Assembly (NCBI RefSeq): GCF_900187105.1
Contig: NZ_LT906482.1
Span: 744,001-808,000, forward strand
Direction: 5' to 3'
DNA from: Eikenella corrodens
GTDB lineage: Bacteria > Pseudomonadota > Gammaproteobacteria > Burkholderiales > Neisseriaceae
DNA length: 64,000 bases
Shown here in pieces: positions 42,723 through 57,547 of this stretch. Each line of letters starts with the position of its first letter. The first letter of the stretch is position 1. Made by a program: the position numbers and the translations under genes. Below the pieces are notes generated by a model, which had not been told where the DNA came from, made no database searches, and saw only the letters and a list, made by a program, of their open reading frames with translations.

Positions 42723-44777
42723 ATGCCGAACCAGCCCACCATCCTTTGCCGCGAACTGAGCCTGCTGGCGTTCAACCGCCGCGTGCTGGCGCAGGCGCGG
42801 GACGAAGGCGTGCCGCTTTTGGAGCGGTTGCGCTTTTTGTGCATCGTTTCTTCTAATTTAGACGAATTTTTCGAAGTGCGCGTGGCCTGGCTGAAGAAGG
42901 AAAGCCAGCTCAACCCGCACATGCTCTTGGATAACGGCACCACGCCGGCCGAAACTATGGCGGCCGCGGCGGCCGAGGCCAAAAAATTAATTCAGGAGCA
43001 ATACGAGCTGTTCAACAAAGAGCTGGTTCCCGCGCTGCGCCAAGAGGGTATTTTCTTCTATCCGCGCCGCCAGTGGACGGATCAGCAGCGCGCCTGGATT
43101 GAAAGCTATTTCGACCGCGAGCTGTTGCCCATCCTCACCCCGCTAGGGCTCGATCCGGCGCACCCCTTCCCGCGCCTGCTCAACAAGTCGCTCAATTTCG
43201 TGGTGTCGCTTTCCGGCAAAGACGCTTTCGGCCGCGCCTCCGGCATGGCCGTGGTACAGGCACCGCGCATTTTGCCGCGTGTGGTGAAGCTGCCGGAAGA
43301 ACTCAGCGAAGGGCACGGTTTCGTGCTGCTTTCCTCCATTTTGCATGCCTATGTGCACAAGCTCTTCCCCGGCATGGATGTGGAGGGCTGCTACCAATTC
43401 CGCCTCACACGCAACAGCGAGCTCACGGTGGACGAAGAAGACCTCACCAACCTGCGCGCCGCCGTGCAAACCGAGCTGCGCGAGCGGCAGTATGGCGACG
43501 AAGTGCGGCTGGAAGTGGCCGACAACTGCCCGCCGCATGTGGCCGAATTCCTGCTCGCGCAATGCAATTTGAGCCCGAACGAGCTCTACCAAGTGGTCGG
43601 TCCCGTGAATTTGGTGCGCCTGATGGCCGTGCCCGATATGGTGGACCGACCTGATTTGAAATTCCCACCATTCTCGCCCGGCCTGCCCAAAGATGTGCGC
43701 AAAGACCAGCCCATGCCTGAAGTGCTCAAACAGCATGACGTGCTGCTGCACCACCCCTACCAATCCATCGCCCCCACCGTGCGCTTCATCCAAGAAGCCG
43801 CCGCCGATCCGGATGTGGTGGCCATCAAGATGACCATCTACCGCACCGGCACCCATTCCGACCTCGCCCGCGCCCTGATTGCCGCCGCCAATGCAGGCAA
43901 ACAGGTAACCGTGGTGGTGGAGCTGATGGCGCGGTTCGACGAAGAAAACAACGTCAACTGGGCGCGACGGCTGGAGAGCGCGGGCGCGCATGTGGTGTAC
44001 GGCGTGTTCGGCTACAAAGTGCACGCCAAAATGGCGCTCGTTATCCGCCGCGAAGGAGGCTACCTGAAGCGCTACGCCCACCTCGGCACCGGCAACTACC
44101 ATCAAGGCACTTCCCGCATCTACACCGACTTCGGCCTGCTCACCGCCGACGAAGCCATCACCGCCGACGTGAACGCCATCTTCATGGAAATCACTGGCTT
44201 AGGCCAACCCACGCGGCTCAACAAGCTTTATCAAAGCCCCTTCACCCTCAGCCCCATGCTGCTGGAGCGCATTGCCGCCGAAACCGCCGAAGCCCGCGCC
44301 GGACGACCCGCCCGCATCATTGCCAAGATGAATTCGCTGATCGAGCCCGGCATCATCCGCGCCCTGTATGAAGCCAGCCGGGCCGGCGTGCAGATAGATT
44401 TAATCGTGCGCGGCATGTGCACCCTGCGCCCCGGCGTGCCCGGCCTTTCCGAAAACATCCGCGTGCGCTCCATCATCGGCCGCCTGCTCGAACACTCCCG
44501 CGTGTTCTACTTCCACAGCGGCGGGCGCGAAGAGCTCTTCATCGCCAGCGCCGACTGGATGAGCCGCAACTTCTTCCGCCGCATCGAAATCTGCACCCCC
44601 GTGGAAAACCCGGCTATCAAACAGCGCATCATGCGCGAAGCCCTCACCCTCGCCCTGGCCGACAACCGTAAAGCCTGGCTGATGCAACCCGACGGCAGCT
44701 ATATCCGCGCTACCGCGCAGGAAGGGGAAGAAGGGCTGGATATGCAGGAAACACTGTTGACCGAATATCGGCGCTGA
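42723..44777 (+). CDS. ppk1: Polyphosphate kinase 1
   Basis: Makes inorganic polyphosphate from ATP; membrane-associated tetramer. 684 residues, normal length. The N-terminal domain has RELSLLAFNRRVL. Phospholipase-D-like catalytic domains contain the autophosphorylated histidine H434 in GYKVHAKMAL and the second conserved histidine in YFHSGGREELFIASADWM. A DUS at about 44057-44069 encodes EGGYLKR in a surface stretch. The start ATG follows a DUS complement by two bases, TTTTTCAGGTAGCCTT-ATG, so its AGGT may act as the ribosome-binding site. ppx is not adjacent. Confidence 0.97.
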   Translation: MPNQPTILCRELSLLAFNRRVLAQARDEGVPLLERLRFLCIVSSNLDEFFEVRVAWLKKESQLNPHMLLDNGTTPAETMAAAAAEAKKLIQEQYELFNKELVPALRQEGIFFYPRRQWTDQQRAWIESYFDRELLPILTPLGLDPAHPFPRLLNKSLNFVVSLSGKDAFGRASGMAVVQAPRILPRVVKLPEELSEGHGFVLLSSILHAYVHKLFPGMDVEGCYQFRLTRNSELTVDEEDLTNLRAAVQTELRERQYGDEVRLEVADNCPPHVAEFLLAQCNLSPNELYQVVGPVNLVRLMAVPDMVDRPDLKFPPFSPGLPKDVRKDQPMPEVLKQHDVLLHHPYQSIAPTVRFIQEAAADPDVVAIKMTIYRTGTHSDLARALIAAANAGKQVTVVVELMARFDEENNVNWARRLESAGAHVVYGVFGYKVHAKMALVIRREGGYLKRYAHLGTGNYHQGTSRIYTDFGLLTADEAITADVNAIFMEITGLGQPTRLNKLYQSPFTLSPMLLERIAAETAEARAGRPARIIAKMNSLIEPGIIRALYEASRAGVQIDLIVRGMCTLRPGVPGLSENIRVRSIIGRLLEHSRVFYFHSGGREELFIASADWMSRNFFRRIEICTPVENPAIKQRIMREALTLALADNRKAWLMQPDGSYIRATAQEGEEGLDMQETLLTEYRR

Positions 44778-44799
44778 CGGCGCGGAAGTGGCAGAAGTG

Positions 44800-44839
44800 A
44801 AAGAGGCTAGCAGAATATTACACTCCGCTAGCCTCTTTT
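44800..44839 (+). terminator. Rho-independent terminator of ppk1
   Basis: AAAGAGGCTAGC and GCTAGCCTCTTTT pair around a 15-base loop, 22 bases after the ppk1 stop. Confidence 0.88.
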
Positions 44840-44918
44840 CTTTCCTATCCTCTCCACTCATTCATTTTTCTCGTTTCTCTTCCTTTTTCCTATTTCTCTT
44901 CCTTCTACGCCACAAAGA

Positions 44919-44946
44919 ATGACACCCGCCGTTAGGCGGGTGTCAT
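44919..44946 (-). terminator. Terminator of the rRNA operon
   Basis: ATGACACCCGCC-GTTA-GGCGGGTGTCAT, a 12-bp stem with a 4-base loop directly after the 5S gene on the minus strand, followed by TCTTTG. Confidence 0.9.
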
Positions 44947-44954
44947 AAATAGGT

Positions 44955-45069
44955 GTTTGGCAGTGTCCTACTTTCGCACGGGTAATCCGTACTATCATCG
45001 GCGCTGGTTCGTTTCACGGTCCTGTTCGGGATGGGAAGGCGTGGGACCAAACCGCTATGGCCGCCAAAC
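44955..45069 (-). rRNA. rrf: 5S ribosomal RNA
   Basis: Reads on the minus strand TTTGGCGGCCATAGCGG..., with the typical GGGAC/CCCACGCC arm and ends ...GTAGGACACTGCCAAA. About 115 nucleotides; ends are approximate. Confidence 0.95.
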
Positions 45070-45226
45070 TTAAACTGTACAAATCGTCAAGCCACCGGTA
45101 ATGTCACTCCGGTTAATCAAATCAAACTGTTCTGTCCGGCTACTAACCAAACAATCGGGTAATGTGTATCGATTCCAGTAAGCTTTATTCTATTGAGTAC
45201 TCTTCCCGGTGTCTCTACACCGCAAA

Positions 45227-45240
45227 GCACTTCAAATGAT

Positions 45241-45249
<9 letters not shown>
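45227..45249. repeat. 23S processing stem, 3' side
   Basis: GCACTTCAAATGATAGAGTC and three further bases are the exact inverse of 48118-48140. In the precursor the two form a perfect 23-bp helix enclosing the 23S rRNA, the RNase III target. Confidence 0.9.
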
Positions 45250-48117
<2,868 letters not shown>

Positions 48118-48123
<6 letters not shown>

Positions 48124-48140
48124 TCTATCATTTGAAGTGC
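48118..48140. repeat. 23S processing stem, 5' side
   Basis: Inverse partner of 45227-45249, at the 5' edge of the 23S rRNA. Confidence 0.9.
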
Positions 48141-48453
48141 CTTTTTGACTTCGCCTGCGCTGCGTTGACTACAGCTGGGGCTTAAGGCCTCTACTTTGAT
48201 AAAGCTTACTGCTTGTTGTGTCCGAATCCTGCCTTTTGTGTTTCAGGATTCGGTCGATACAATCATCACCCAAATTTCTGTATGACTTATCTCAAAGATA
48301 AGCCCTACTTCGTTTGTTTGTTGATTTCGGCTTGCCAATTTGTTAAAGATCGATGCGTTTTGACTTCGCAAATAAAAATAAACTACCGCGCAAACTGCAA
48401 GATGCAGCAGCTTACTCGTATATTTAGCATACTTTTATTTGGAAAGTATTGTG
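48141..48453 (-). other. 23S to tRNA-Ala spacer with boxA
   Basis: Internal transcribed spacer. A boxA-like antitermination element, GATCTTTAACAAATT on the minus strand, lies at 48338-48352. The rest has no gene. Confidence 0.75.
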
Positions 48454-48529
48454 TGGTGGAGGCAAACGGGATCGAACCGATGACCCCCTGCTTGCAAAGC
48501 AGGTGCTCTACCAACTGAGCTATGCCCCC
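48454..48529 (-). tRNA. tRNA-Ala (anticodon TGC)
   Basis: 76 nucleotides with GGGGGCATAGCTCAG at the 5' end, anticodon stem CCTGC-TTTGCAA-GCAGG, T-loop GGTTCGATCCC and encoded CCA. Located in the rRNA spacer, the usual place. Confidence 0.98.
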
Positions 48530-48564
48530 AGTACCTGGGCGGATCTGCTCCGCTCTACGACTAC

Positions 48565-48641
<77 letters not shown>

Positions 48642-48663
48642 AACATTCTCTTCGCATCTGTAT

Positions 48664-48683
48664 CTGATTACCGATAGGTGTGG
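48664..48683. repeat. 16S processing stem, 3' side
   Basis: CTGATTACCGATAGGTGTGG is the inverse, with one mismatch and one G-U type pair, of 50351-50370 in the leader. The two would enclose the 16S rRNA as an RNase III stem. Confidence 0.75.
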
Positions 48684-48706
48684 ATGCTCTACCCCTACTT
48701 TTTCTC

Positions 48707-50251
<1,545 letters not shown>

Positions 50252-50439
50252 AATCTCTAACTTAATAACTTCTGGTCTGCTTCAAAGAAATCGACAGAAC
50301 AATGTTAAACATCGTCTTGTCTTCTTCTCAACAGTGCAGGTGTAAAACACCCACACTTATCGGTAATCTGATTGTTAAAGAGCTGCTGAACCAAACCGGC
50401 GACAAACAAATTGCGCCATGCGGGACAGCGAAGATGCGA
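50252..50439 (-). promoter_or_regulatory. rRNA leader with boxA and processing stem
   Basis: The transcribed leader of the operon. boxA (GCTCTTTAACAAT on the minus strand) is at 50371-50383, directly beside the 5' processing stem at 50351-50370. Confidence 0.85.
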
Positions 50440-50468
50440 ACTATACGCCTCAAAAAAAACTTTGTCAA
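50440..50468 (-). promoter_or_regulatory. Promoter of the rRNA operon
   Basis: Consensus -35 TTGACA (50463-50468), a 17-base spacer and -10 TATAGT (50440-50445) on the minus strand, about 190 bases upstream of 16S. A near-perfect sigma-70 promoter. Confidence 0.92.
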
Positions 50469-50624
50469 ATACCTAAAAACAAAATATCCAACAAATAAGA
50501 TTAAGCCTCTAACACAAAACAGAATTTCATTAGCAGAAAATTGCGCAACATCTCTACCACCTATCTTACTCACCCATTTCCCTGCTAAGCAGCGTAAAAT
50601 ATACGCCGTTAAAACTTTCGATAG

Positions 50625-51641
<1,017 letters not shown>

Positions 51642-51656
51642 CTGCCTCGCCATATT

Positions 51657-51699
51657 AAAGGCTACCTGAAAACTGGTACACCGCTTTCAGGTAGCCTTA
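51657..51699. terminator. DUS inverted pair after hemB
   Basis: DUS and complement with a 14-base loop start 16 bases after the hemB stop. A further single DUS lies at 51752-51764. Confidence 0.65.
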
Positions 51700-51768
51700 T
51701 TGGCAAAATTACTCACTTCAGACAAACTTCAGGCAGTCCCCATCATGCACTCAGGCTACCTGAAAACC

Positions 51769-52409
51769 CTATTCCCCAGCCAGTCTATTCTGCCGCCGAT
51801 TGATTTCGCCCACCAGCCGCAGCAAAGCATAAGCACTTGCCGCCGTTAGCCAAGCCGACAGTGTATACAGCAACAGTCTGATGCCCCATTCACCGCCCTG
51901 CGTTTCCCAGCCTGCCGATATATCGGCAAACCGGCTCAATGCCATGCTACCGAGCAAACCGAACCACCAAATTCTCAGCCATATGCTGTCCGGCTCACTA
52001 TCCACCGGCCCATTTACCCAAATTTCCTTCACTGCCTGATAAGGCAGAAACAGATGGATAATCGGCACGAAAAAACCACTCACCGCCCAAGCCGGGCTCA
52101 CCTGCATTCCCTGTGCCCCAAAGCCCGTGCATTGCAGGCCGCTCGGTACAGCCAACATAAAAACACCAAACCCGAACACAACAGCAAACCAATCAGCACC
52201 CAAGCGCCAAACTCCACCACCCCCGCCAGGCTATCAAGCACCTCGTCCGACAATTCCAGCCAACCCAATGCCTTCGGTAAAGCCGCTCCCATCAGCAGCA
52301 GCCAGCTCAATAATTGGCTCAGACATACCAAGGCTGCCAGCAGCTGCACCAGCTGGGTAAGGCTGTCGGCTGGGCGAAACGTGTATTCGCATTGTCGTTT
52401 GGTCATCAT
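51769..52409 (-). pseudogene. DUF4328 membrane protein split by a -1 frameshift
   Basis: The two halves lie in different frames. The N-terminal part (ATG near 52409, MTKRQCEYTFRPADSL, two hydrophobic helices) runs to CWLYRAACNARALG and then leaves frame. The C-terminal part continues AQGMQVSPAWAVSGFFVPIIHLFLPYQAVKEIW, the DUF4328 signature. One extra G in the run at 52116-52119 (CCCC on the plus strand) would rejoin them into one protein of about 210 residues. It may be a real mutation or a base-calling error in a short G run. Function of the family is unknown. Confidence 0.75.
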
Positions 52410-52432
52410 TTTATCTTTCGGATTAAACAGTT

Positions 52433-52473
52433 GAGGCTACCTGAAAATCCTGCTTACACTTTTCAGGTAGCCT
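52433..52473. repeat. Inverted DUS pair
   Basis: DUS and complement with a 14-base loop upstream of the DUF4328 gene. Confidence 0.6.
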
Positions 52474-52548
52474 GAGCTCTTGCAAAACCAACTATCCCAC
52501 CGGCTTCGGCATTTCTCATGCAAATCGCACTATTCTCACTGAGTAAGT

Positions 52549-52592
52549 AAAAGGCTACCTGAAACCTATCTAATCTTTTTCAGGTAGCCTTT
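52549..52592. terminator. DUS inverted pair after prfB
   Basis: AAAAGGCTACCTGAAA and TTTTCAGGTAGCCTTTT, about 25 bases past the prfB stop (minus strand). Confidence 0.65.
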
Positions 52593-52617
52593 TGCGTTCA
52601 ATTCACTTAGGCGGTAA

Positions 52618-53721
52618 TCACACGCCCTGTTTCAGGCTGGCTTCGATAAAGTCGTCCAAATCGCCGTCGAGCACGGCTTTGGTGTTGCCGGTTTCGTGAC
52701 TGGTGCGCAAGTCTTTGATGCGGGAAGAATCGAGCACGTAGGAGCGGATCTGGCTGCCCCAGCCCACGTCTGATTTGCCTTCTTCCAGCGCCTGTTTCTC
52801 TTCGTTGCGTTTGCGCATTTCCAGCTCAAACAGTTTGGCGCGCAGCATTTCTTCACACACGCGACGGTTGTCGTGCTGCGATCGACTATTTTGCGACTGC
52901 ACCACGATGCCGGTGGGGATATGCGTCATGCGCACGGCGGAATCGGTTTTGTTGATGTGCTGGCCGCCGGCACCGGATGCGCGGAAAGTATCGGTGCGCA
53001 CGTCTGCCGGGTTGATTTCCACTTCAAAGCTGTCGTCCACTTCGGGATAGACGAACACGGAGGCAAAGGAGGTGTGGCGTTTGTTGTTGGAATCGAAAGG
53101 GGAGTGGCGCACGAGGCGGTGCACGCCGGTTTCGGTGCGCAACAGGCCGTAGGCGTACTCGCCTTCCAAGCGGATGGTGGCGCGATTGATACCGGCAATT
53201 TCGCCGTCGTCCTGCTCCATGATTTCCACTTTGAAGCCTTTGCGCTCGCCATAGCGCACATACATGCGCAGCAGCATGCCGGCCCAGTCTTCGGCTTCGG
53301 TGCCGCCGGCGCCGGCTGTGATGTCGATAAAGCAGTTATTCACGTCGGCAGGCTGATTGAACATGCGCTTGAATTCGAGCTCGGCCATTTGTTTTTCCAG
53401 CTCTGCTACGTCTTCCTCAATCGCAGCAAAGCTGTCTTCATCGCCCTCTTCCAGCGCCATATCGATAAGCAGGCGGTTGTCGTCGATGCCGCCAGCGATG
53501 TTGTCGAGCGTGAGCACGATGCCTTCGAGCACTTTGCGCTCTTTGCCGATTTCTTGGGCACGTTTGGGATCGTTCCAAAGCTCGGGATCTTCGGAGAGGC
53601 CGACCACTTCTTCCAGCCGGTCTTTTTTGCCGTCGTAATCGAGATACACGCGAATTTCGCCGCTGCGTTTTTCTAGGTCGGCGAGGGTGTTGTTGAGCAG
53701 GTTGATGCGTTCGGCTTCCAT
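52618..53721 (-). CDS. prfB: Peptide chain release factor 2
   Basis: Recognises UGA and UAA stop codons and triggers peptide release. 367 residues. The anticodon-like SPF tripeptide is in [15 protein letters not shown] and the catalytic GGQ in [18 protein letters not shown]. Unlike E. coli and many others, the gene has no programmed +1 frameshift: where CTT-TGA-C would be expected, the sequence is in frame (VYLDYDGKK, with CTC-GAT). The autoregulation by release-factor level is therefore absent here. Confidence 0.97.
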   Translation of the reverse strand: MEAERINLLNNTLADLEKRSGEIRVYLDYDGKKDRLEEVVGLSEDPELWNDPKRAQEIGKERKVLEGIVLTLDNIAGGIDDNRLLIDMALEEGDEDSFAAIEEDVAELEKQMAELEFKRMFNQPADVNNCFIDITAGAGGTEAEDWAGMLLRMYVRYGERKGFKVEIMEQDDGEIAGINRATIRLEGEYAYGLLRTETGVHRLVRHSPFDSNNKRHTSFASVFVYPEVDDSFEVEINPADVRTDTFRASGAGGQHINKTDSAVRMTHIPTGIVVQSQNSRSQHDNRRVCEEMLRAKLFELEMRKRNEEKQALEEGKSDVGWGSQIRSYVLDSSRIKDLRTSHETGNTKAVLDGDLDDFIEASLKQGV

Positions 53722-53806
53722 GATTATTGTCTTGGTGTTTAATGCGTTAAATTCAGGGGGCGTATTGTAACAGATTCAGGAAGAACACCCGAAAAGCAGT
53801 GGTAGT

Positions 53807-53847
53807 ATTTTTCAGGTAGCCTTTAATCCATGAGGCTACCTGAAAAA
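53807..53847. repeat. Inverted DUS pair
   Basis: DUS complement and DUS with a 13-base spacer, between prfB and potE. Confidence 0.6.
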
Positions 53848-53849
53848 GC

Positions 53850-53894
53850 GCAGCCCCCGAATTCTCCTCTATTTAGAATTCGGGGGCTGCTTTT
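53850..53894 (-). terminator. Rho-independent terminator of the speF-potE operon
   Basis: GCAGCCCCCGAATTC and its perfect inverse form a 15-bp GC-rich stem with an approximately 11-base loop, about 45 bases past the potE stop; T-rich sequence follows on both sides. Confidence 0.9.
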
Positions 53895-53939
53895 AGCAGA
53901 TTTGTCTAAACTGTGTTCAGACCGGTTTGCTGTAACCGA

Positions 53940-55256
53940 TTAGTACGGCTGTTTCAGGTCGAATTTTTTACCAGCAACTTGGCCGTAAATTACCCAACCG
54001 AAGAAGGTTACCAAACCGCCGCCGAGCATAGCTTCGGCACCTGAACCATACAGAGCATAGAAGCTGTAGATATTACCAATCAGGGCAACGAAAGTGGTTA
54101 CTTTCATTTCACCTGCCGGCACGTTGCTAACTTTCTGCATTACATACAAGGCAGACATAGACAGTACGTAGGGCACAAGGTTAGTTACCACAGCGAGGTT
54201 CACCAATACGTCGAACTGTTCGCTCAAGCTCGGGCTCATGGTCATCAGGGAGAGCAGGGTTTGCACCACGCACAAGATGATCATACCTACCAGCGGAGTG
54301 TTAGATTTGGTAACAGAGCTGAATACTTTCGGGAAGTAGCCTTCGTCAGCACTGGATTTGAACACTTGAGCTACAGTGAACTGCCAACCCAACAGAGAAC
54401 CAGTACAAGCCAATACCATCAAACCCATTACCACTTTACCGATAGTCGGATTAAAGATTTGGGCAAATACCAAACCGAACGGACCATCAGAAGCAGCCAA
54501 AGTAGGATTGTCTACAATACCGGCTACTACGTTGGTAGAAACGATGTAGATTACCGCAGTCATCATGGTACCGCCCAATACAGCGATCGGTACGTTTTTC
54601 TCGGGGTTTTCTACAGCATCAGAGTTTGCACAAGCAGATTCCAAGCCAAGGAATGACCACAGAGTGATTGAGATGGATTTCGGCAGAGCTTCAAACACAC
54701 CGTAGTTATGCGGGTTCCAAGCAGCAGCGTATTTAGCGCCATCAAACCAGAACCAACCGATAATGGAGATACCAACCACCGGAATCACCACGCCCCACAC
54801 AGTGAAGCCACCGATTTTACCAGTAATAGACGGACCGCCGAAGTTAGCCACAGTGGTAACCCATACGAAGATGATGGTCCACATGGTTACTTGTTGTGGA
54901 GAAAGCTGCCACTCCATCAGCTGGGCGAGGTAGCCTACGGCAGTGATGGCGATAGCGATGTTGGCGATTACCAGAGAAACGGCATAAGTATAGTTGGCAA
55001 TAAAGTTACCGGATTTACCGAAGGCATACTCGGCATAACCACCCATACCACCGGGGTTTTTACTAAAGCGGCCGCACTTAGCGAACGCATACGCCAAGGC
55101 CAGAGAACCGCCAGCGGTAACCAGCCATGACAAAATAGAAATCGTACCAACCTGAGCCAATTTGGTCGGCAACATGATGATGCCTGAGCCCATCATATTT
55201 ACCATGGTGAGAATGGTCAGTTGTACCACACCCATCTTGTTTTGAGAGGTTGACAT
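53940..55256 (-). CDS. potE: Putrescine-ornithine antiporter PotE
   Basis: Inner-membrane APC-family exchanger that imports ornithine and exports putrescine. 438 residues with 12 predicted helices. The first helix carries LTILTMVNMMGSGIIMLPTKLAQ; further conserved blocks are FWSFLGLESACANSDAVENPEKNVP-like (LWSFLGLESACANSDAVENP) and VFKSSADEGYFPKVFS, matching PotE/CadB. The partner decarboxylase gene is directly upstream on the same strand, so the pair works as a decarboxylase-antiporter acid-resistance system, consuming a proton per cycle. Confidence 0.93.
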   Translation of the reverse strand: MSTSQNKMGVVQLTILTMVNMMGSGIIMLPTKLAQVGTISILSWLVTAGGSLALAYAFAKCGRFSKNPGGMGGYAEYAFGKSGNFIANYTYAVSLVIANIAIAITAVGYLAQLMEWQLSPQQVTMWTIIFVWVTTVANFGGPSITGKIGGFTVWGVVIPVVGISIIGWFWFDGAKYAAAWNPHNYGVFEALPKSISITLWSFLGLESACANSDAVENPEKNVPIAVLGGTMMTAVIYIVSTNVVAGIVDNPTLAASDGPFGLVFAQIFNPTIGKVVMGLMVLACTGSLLGWQFTVAQVFKSSADEGYFPKVFSSVTKSNTPLVGMIILCVVQTLLSLMTMSPSLSEQFDVLVNLAVVTNLVPYVLSMSALYVMQKVSNVPAGEMKVTTFVALIGNIYSFYALYGSGAEAMLGGGLVTFFGWVIYGQVAGKKFDLKQPY

Positions 55257-55343
55257 AATACTTAATCCTTCTTAATGCGGCAGGCGGGTTTGGCCAATAT
55301 TCCGGCAAAGCCTGCGCTGCCGCGCAATCAAATTTATCTAACA

Positions 55344-55372
55344 AAGGCTACCTGAAACCGTTTCAGGTAGCC
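55344..55372. repeat. DUS hairpin between speF and potE
   Basis: AAGGCTACCTGAAAC and GTTTCAGGTAGCCT, almost without loop, lie between the two genes of the operon. It could partly terminate transcription or act as an RNA-stability element, lowering potE relative to the decarboxylase. Confidence 0.6.
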
Positions 55373-55384
55373 TGATACGGCTTA

Positions 55385-57547
55385 TTAGCCTTTAACCACT
55401 ACGTGACCGAAGGCACGGCGGCTGCCGTCTTCCACGGTCTGCAGATATACACCTTGCAGCTCGGGTTCGAAACCAGGCAAGCAGTTGATGCCTTCTTCGA
55501 GAGCCAGGAAGTATTTCTGCACTGCACCGCCCCAAACTTCGCCCGGGATGGTACACAGTACGCCCGGAGGATAAGGCAGAGCACCTTCAGCAGCGATTTG
55601 ACCAGCGATTTCGCTCAAGCGAACCAATTTCACTTCGTTGCGGATGAAGGCTTGCTGTGCATCGTAGGGCAGCATGGCTTGTTTCGGCCAGCCGTCGGCA
55701 CGGAACATCTCGCTCTGCAACTGTTTCATGTTGTTGCGTTTGTAGAAGTCGTGCATTTCTTGGCACAGGCGACGGATGGTGTAGCCTTTGTAGTACTCGG
55801 CGTTGCGGCCGTATACAGTGGGCACCACTTCGCTCATCGGGCTGTCGGCTTCGATGTGTTTTTCGAAGCGAGAGATCAGAGCAACCAAGTGTTCCATCTT
55901 AGCCAGGTCTTCGGCCGGGGTCATCAGGAACAGAATGGAGTTCAAGTCGCATTTTTCCGGAACGATACCGTTATCGCGCAGGAAGTTAGCCAAAATGGTA
56001 GCAGGTACACCGAAGTCTTCGTATTCACCGGTTTCTACATTGATACCAGGAGTGGTCAACAGGAATTTGCACGGGTCAACAAAGTATTGGCCTTTACCGT
56101 AGCCGGGGAAGGAGTGCCATTTAGCGCCCGGTTCAAATTCGAAGAAGCGCAGGTCGTTGGCAATCTTCTCGGTCGGGTAAGATTCCCACGGTTTGCCGTC
56201 GATGGTTTCCGGAATAAACGGTTTGATCAGCTTGCAGCTTGCACGCAGCATCTTACGAGCTTCAATACCTACGGTTACGCAGTCGCGCCACAGGTTGCGG
56301 CCTACCTCGCCATCCAAAACTCGAGCGTTCACATCCAGAGAAGCGAACATCGGGTAGAACGGGCTGGTAGAAGCATGAATCATGAACGCATTGTTGAAGC
56401 GTTTGTGGCTGCAATAGCGTTTCTGGCCTTTAATGTGGCTGTCTTTTTTGTGAATCTGAGAAGCTTGAGAGAAGCCGGCCAGTTGTTTGTGTACGGATTG
56501 GGTAACGAAGATGCCAGGATCGTTTTCGTTCAGTTCCAGCAGCATCGGTGAGCAGTCGCGCATCATCGGGATGAATTGCTCGTAACCTACCCAAGCAGAG
56601 TCGAACAGGATGTAGTCGCACAAGTGACCGATGCGATCTACTACTTGGCGAGCATTGTAGATGGTACCGTCGTAAGTACCCAACTGAATAATAGCCAAGC
56701 GGAACGGACGTTCTTCTTTAGCACGTTCCGGAGCAACTTTAGCCAGCTGTTCGCGGATGTAGGCTTCTTCGAAGCAAGCGTTGTCGATACCGCCGATGAA
56801 GCCGTAGGGATTACGAGTAGTTTGCAGATAAACCGGAATAGCACCGCCAGTGATCAGCGCGCCAATGGTGTTAGATTTGTGGTTGTTACGGTCGAACAAT
56901 ACCAAGTCGCCTTTAGCCAGCAGGGCGTTGGTTACCACTTTGTTAGAAGAGGAAGTACCGTTCAGAACGAAGTAGGTCTTGTCGGCATTGAACACTTTAG
57001 CAGCGTGTTGTTGAGCTGCACAGGCAGGACCTTCATGAATCAGCAAGTCGCCCAAGCGAACGTCGGCGTTGCACAAGTCAGCGCGGAATACGTTTTCACC
57101 GAAGAATTCGTAGAATTCGCGACCGGCAGGATGTTTACGGTAGAACTGACCACCTTGGTGTCCGGGGCAGTCGAACTGAGCGTTACCGATACCTACATAC
57201 TGCTTCAGTGCGCCGAAGAAGGGAGGAGCAAGTTTAGAACCATATTGGTTTACGGCAGTGTCTACTTGGCGGCCGTAGTACTCTTCGTTGCCGCGACCCA
57301 ATTGAATCACACCGTTCACACGGGTCAACAGGCTTTCAGGTACGCTTTCACCAGGTTGCAGAGCAACAAATACCGGAATGCCGAAGCCGGTGGCTTCAAC
57401 CTGCTCTACAGCCTTAGCTGCATCAGCAGTAGAAGCAACAACAGCACCAATACCTGCGAGGTCGGCACCTTGCACGTCCACCACATCTAACTGAGTGGTG
57501 AAGCCCTGTTGAACAGACGGGCTAGCTGCTACTTTCAAAAACGTCAT
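55385..57547 (-). CDS. speF: Ornithine decarboxylase (inducible, SpeF/SpeC type)
   Basis: PLP-dependent conversion of ornithine to putrescine and carbon dioxide. 720 residues, the size of the large fold-type I decarboxylases, with an N-terminal response-regulator-like wing domain. The PLP lysine is K354 in FVTQSVHKQLAGFS. Conserved stretches include CPGHQGGQFYRKHPAG, ENVFRADLCNADV, VLNGTSSSNKVVTNALL and the C-terminal ALPYPPGVLCTIPGE. Distinguished from lysine and arginine decarboxylases by its overall closeness to E. coli SpeC/SpeF and the coupling to potE, which point to the inducible SpeF role. TAGGAGTTTGAT precedes the ATG. Confidence 0.95.
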   Translation of the reverse strand: MTFLKVAASPSVQQGFTTQLDVVDVQGADLAGIGAVVASTADAAKAVEQVEATGFGIPVFVALQPGESVPESLLTRVNGVIQLGRGNEEYYGRQVDTAVNQYGSKLAPPFFGALKQYVGIGNAQFDCPGHQGGQFYRKHPAGREFYEFFGENVFRADLCNADVRLGDLLIHEGPACAAQQHAAKVFNADKTYFVLNGTSSSNKVVTNALLAKGDLVLFDRNNHKSNTIGALITGGAIPVYLQTTRNPYGFIGGIDNACFEEAYIREQLAKVAPERAKEERPFRLAIIQLGTYDGTIYNARQVVDRIGHLCDYILFDSAWVGYEQFIPMMRDCSPMLLELNENDPGIFVTQSVHKQLAGFSQASQIHKKDSHIKGQKRYCSHKRFNNAFMIHASTSPFYPMFASLDVNARVLDGEVGRNLWRDCVTVGIEARKMLRASCKLIKPFIPETIDGKPWESYPTEKIANDLRFFEFEPGAKWHSFPGYGKGQYFVDPCKFLLTTPGINVETGEYEDFGVPATILANFLRDNGIVPEKCDLNSILFLMTPAEDLAKMEHLVALISRFEKHIEADSPMSEVVPTVYGRNAEYYKGYTIRRLCQEMHDFYKRNNMKQLQSEMFRADGWPKQAMLPYDAQQAFIRNEVKLVRLSEIAGQIAAEGALPYPPGVLCTIPGEVWGGAVQKYFLALEEGINCLPGFEPELQGVYLQTVEDGSRRAFGHVVVKG

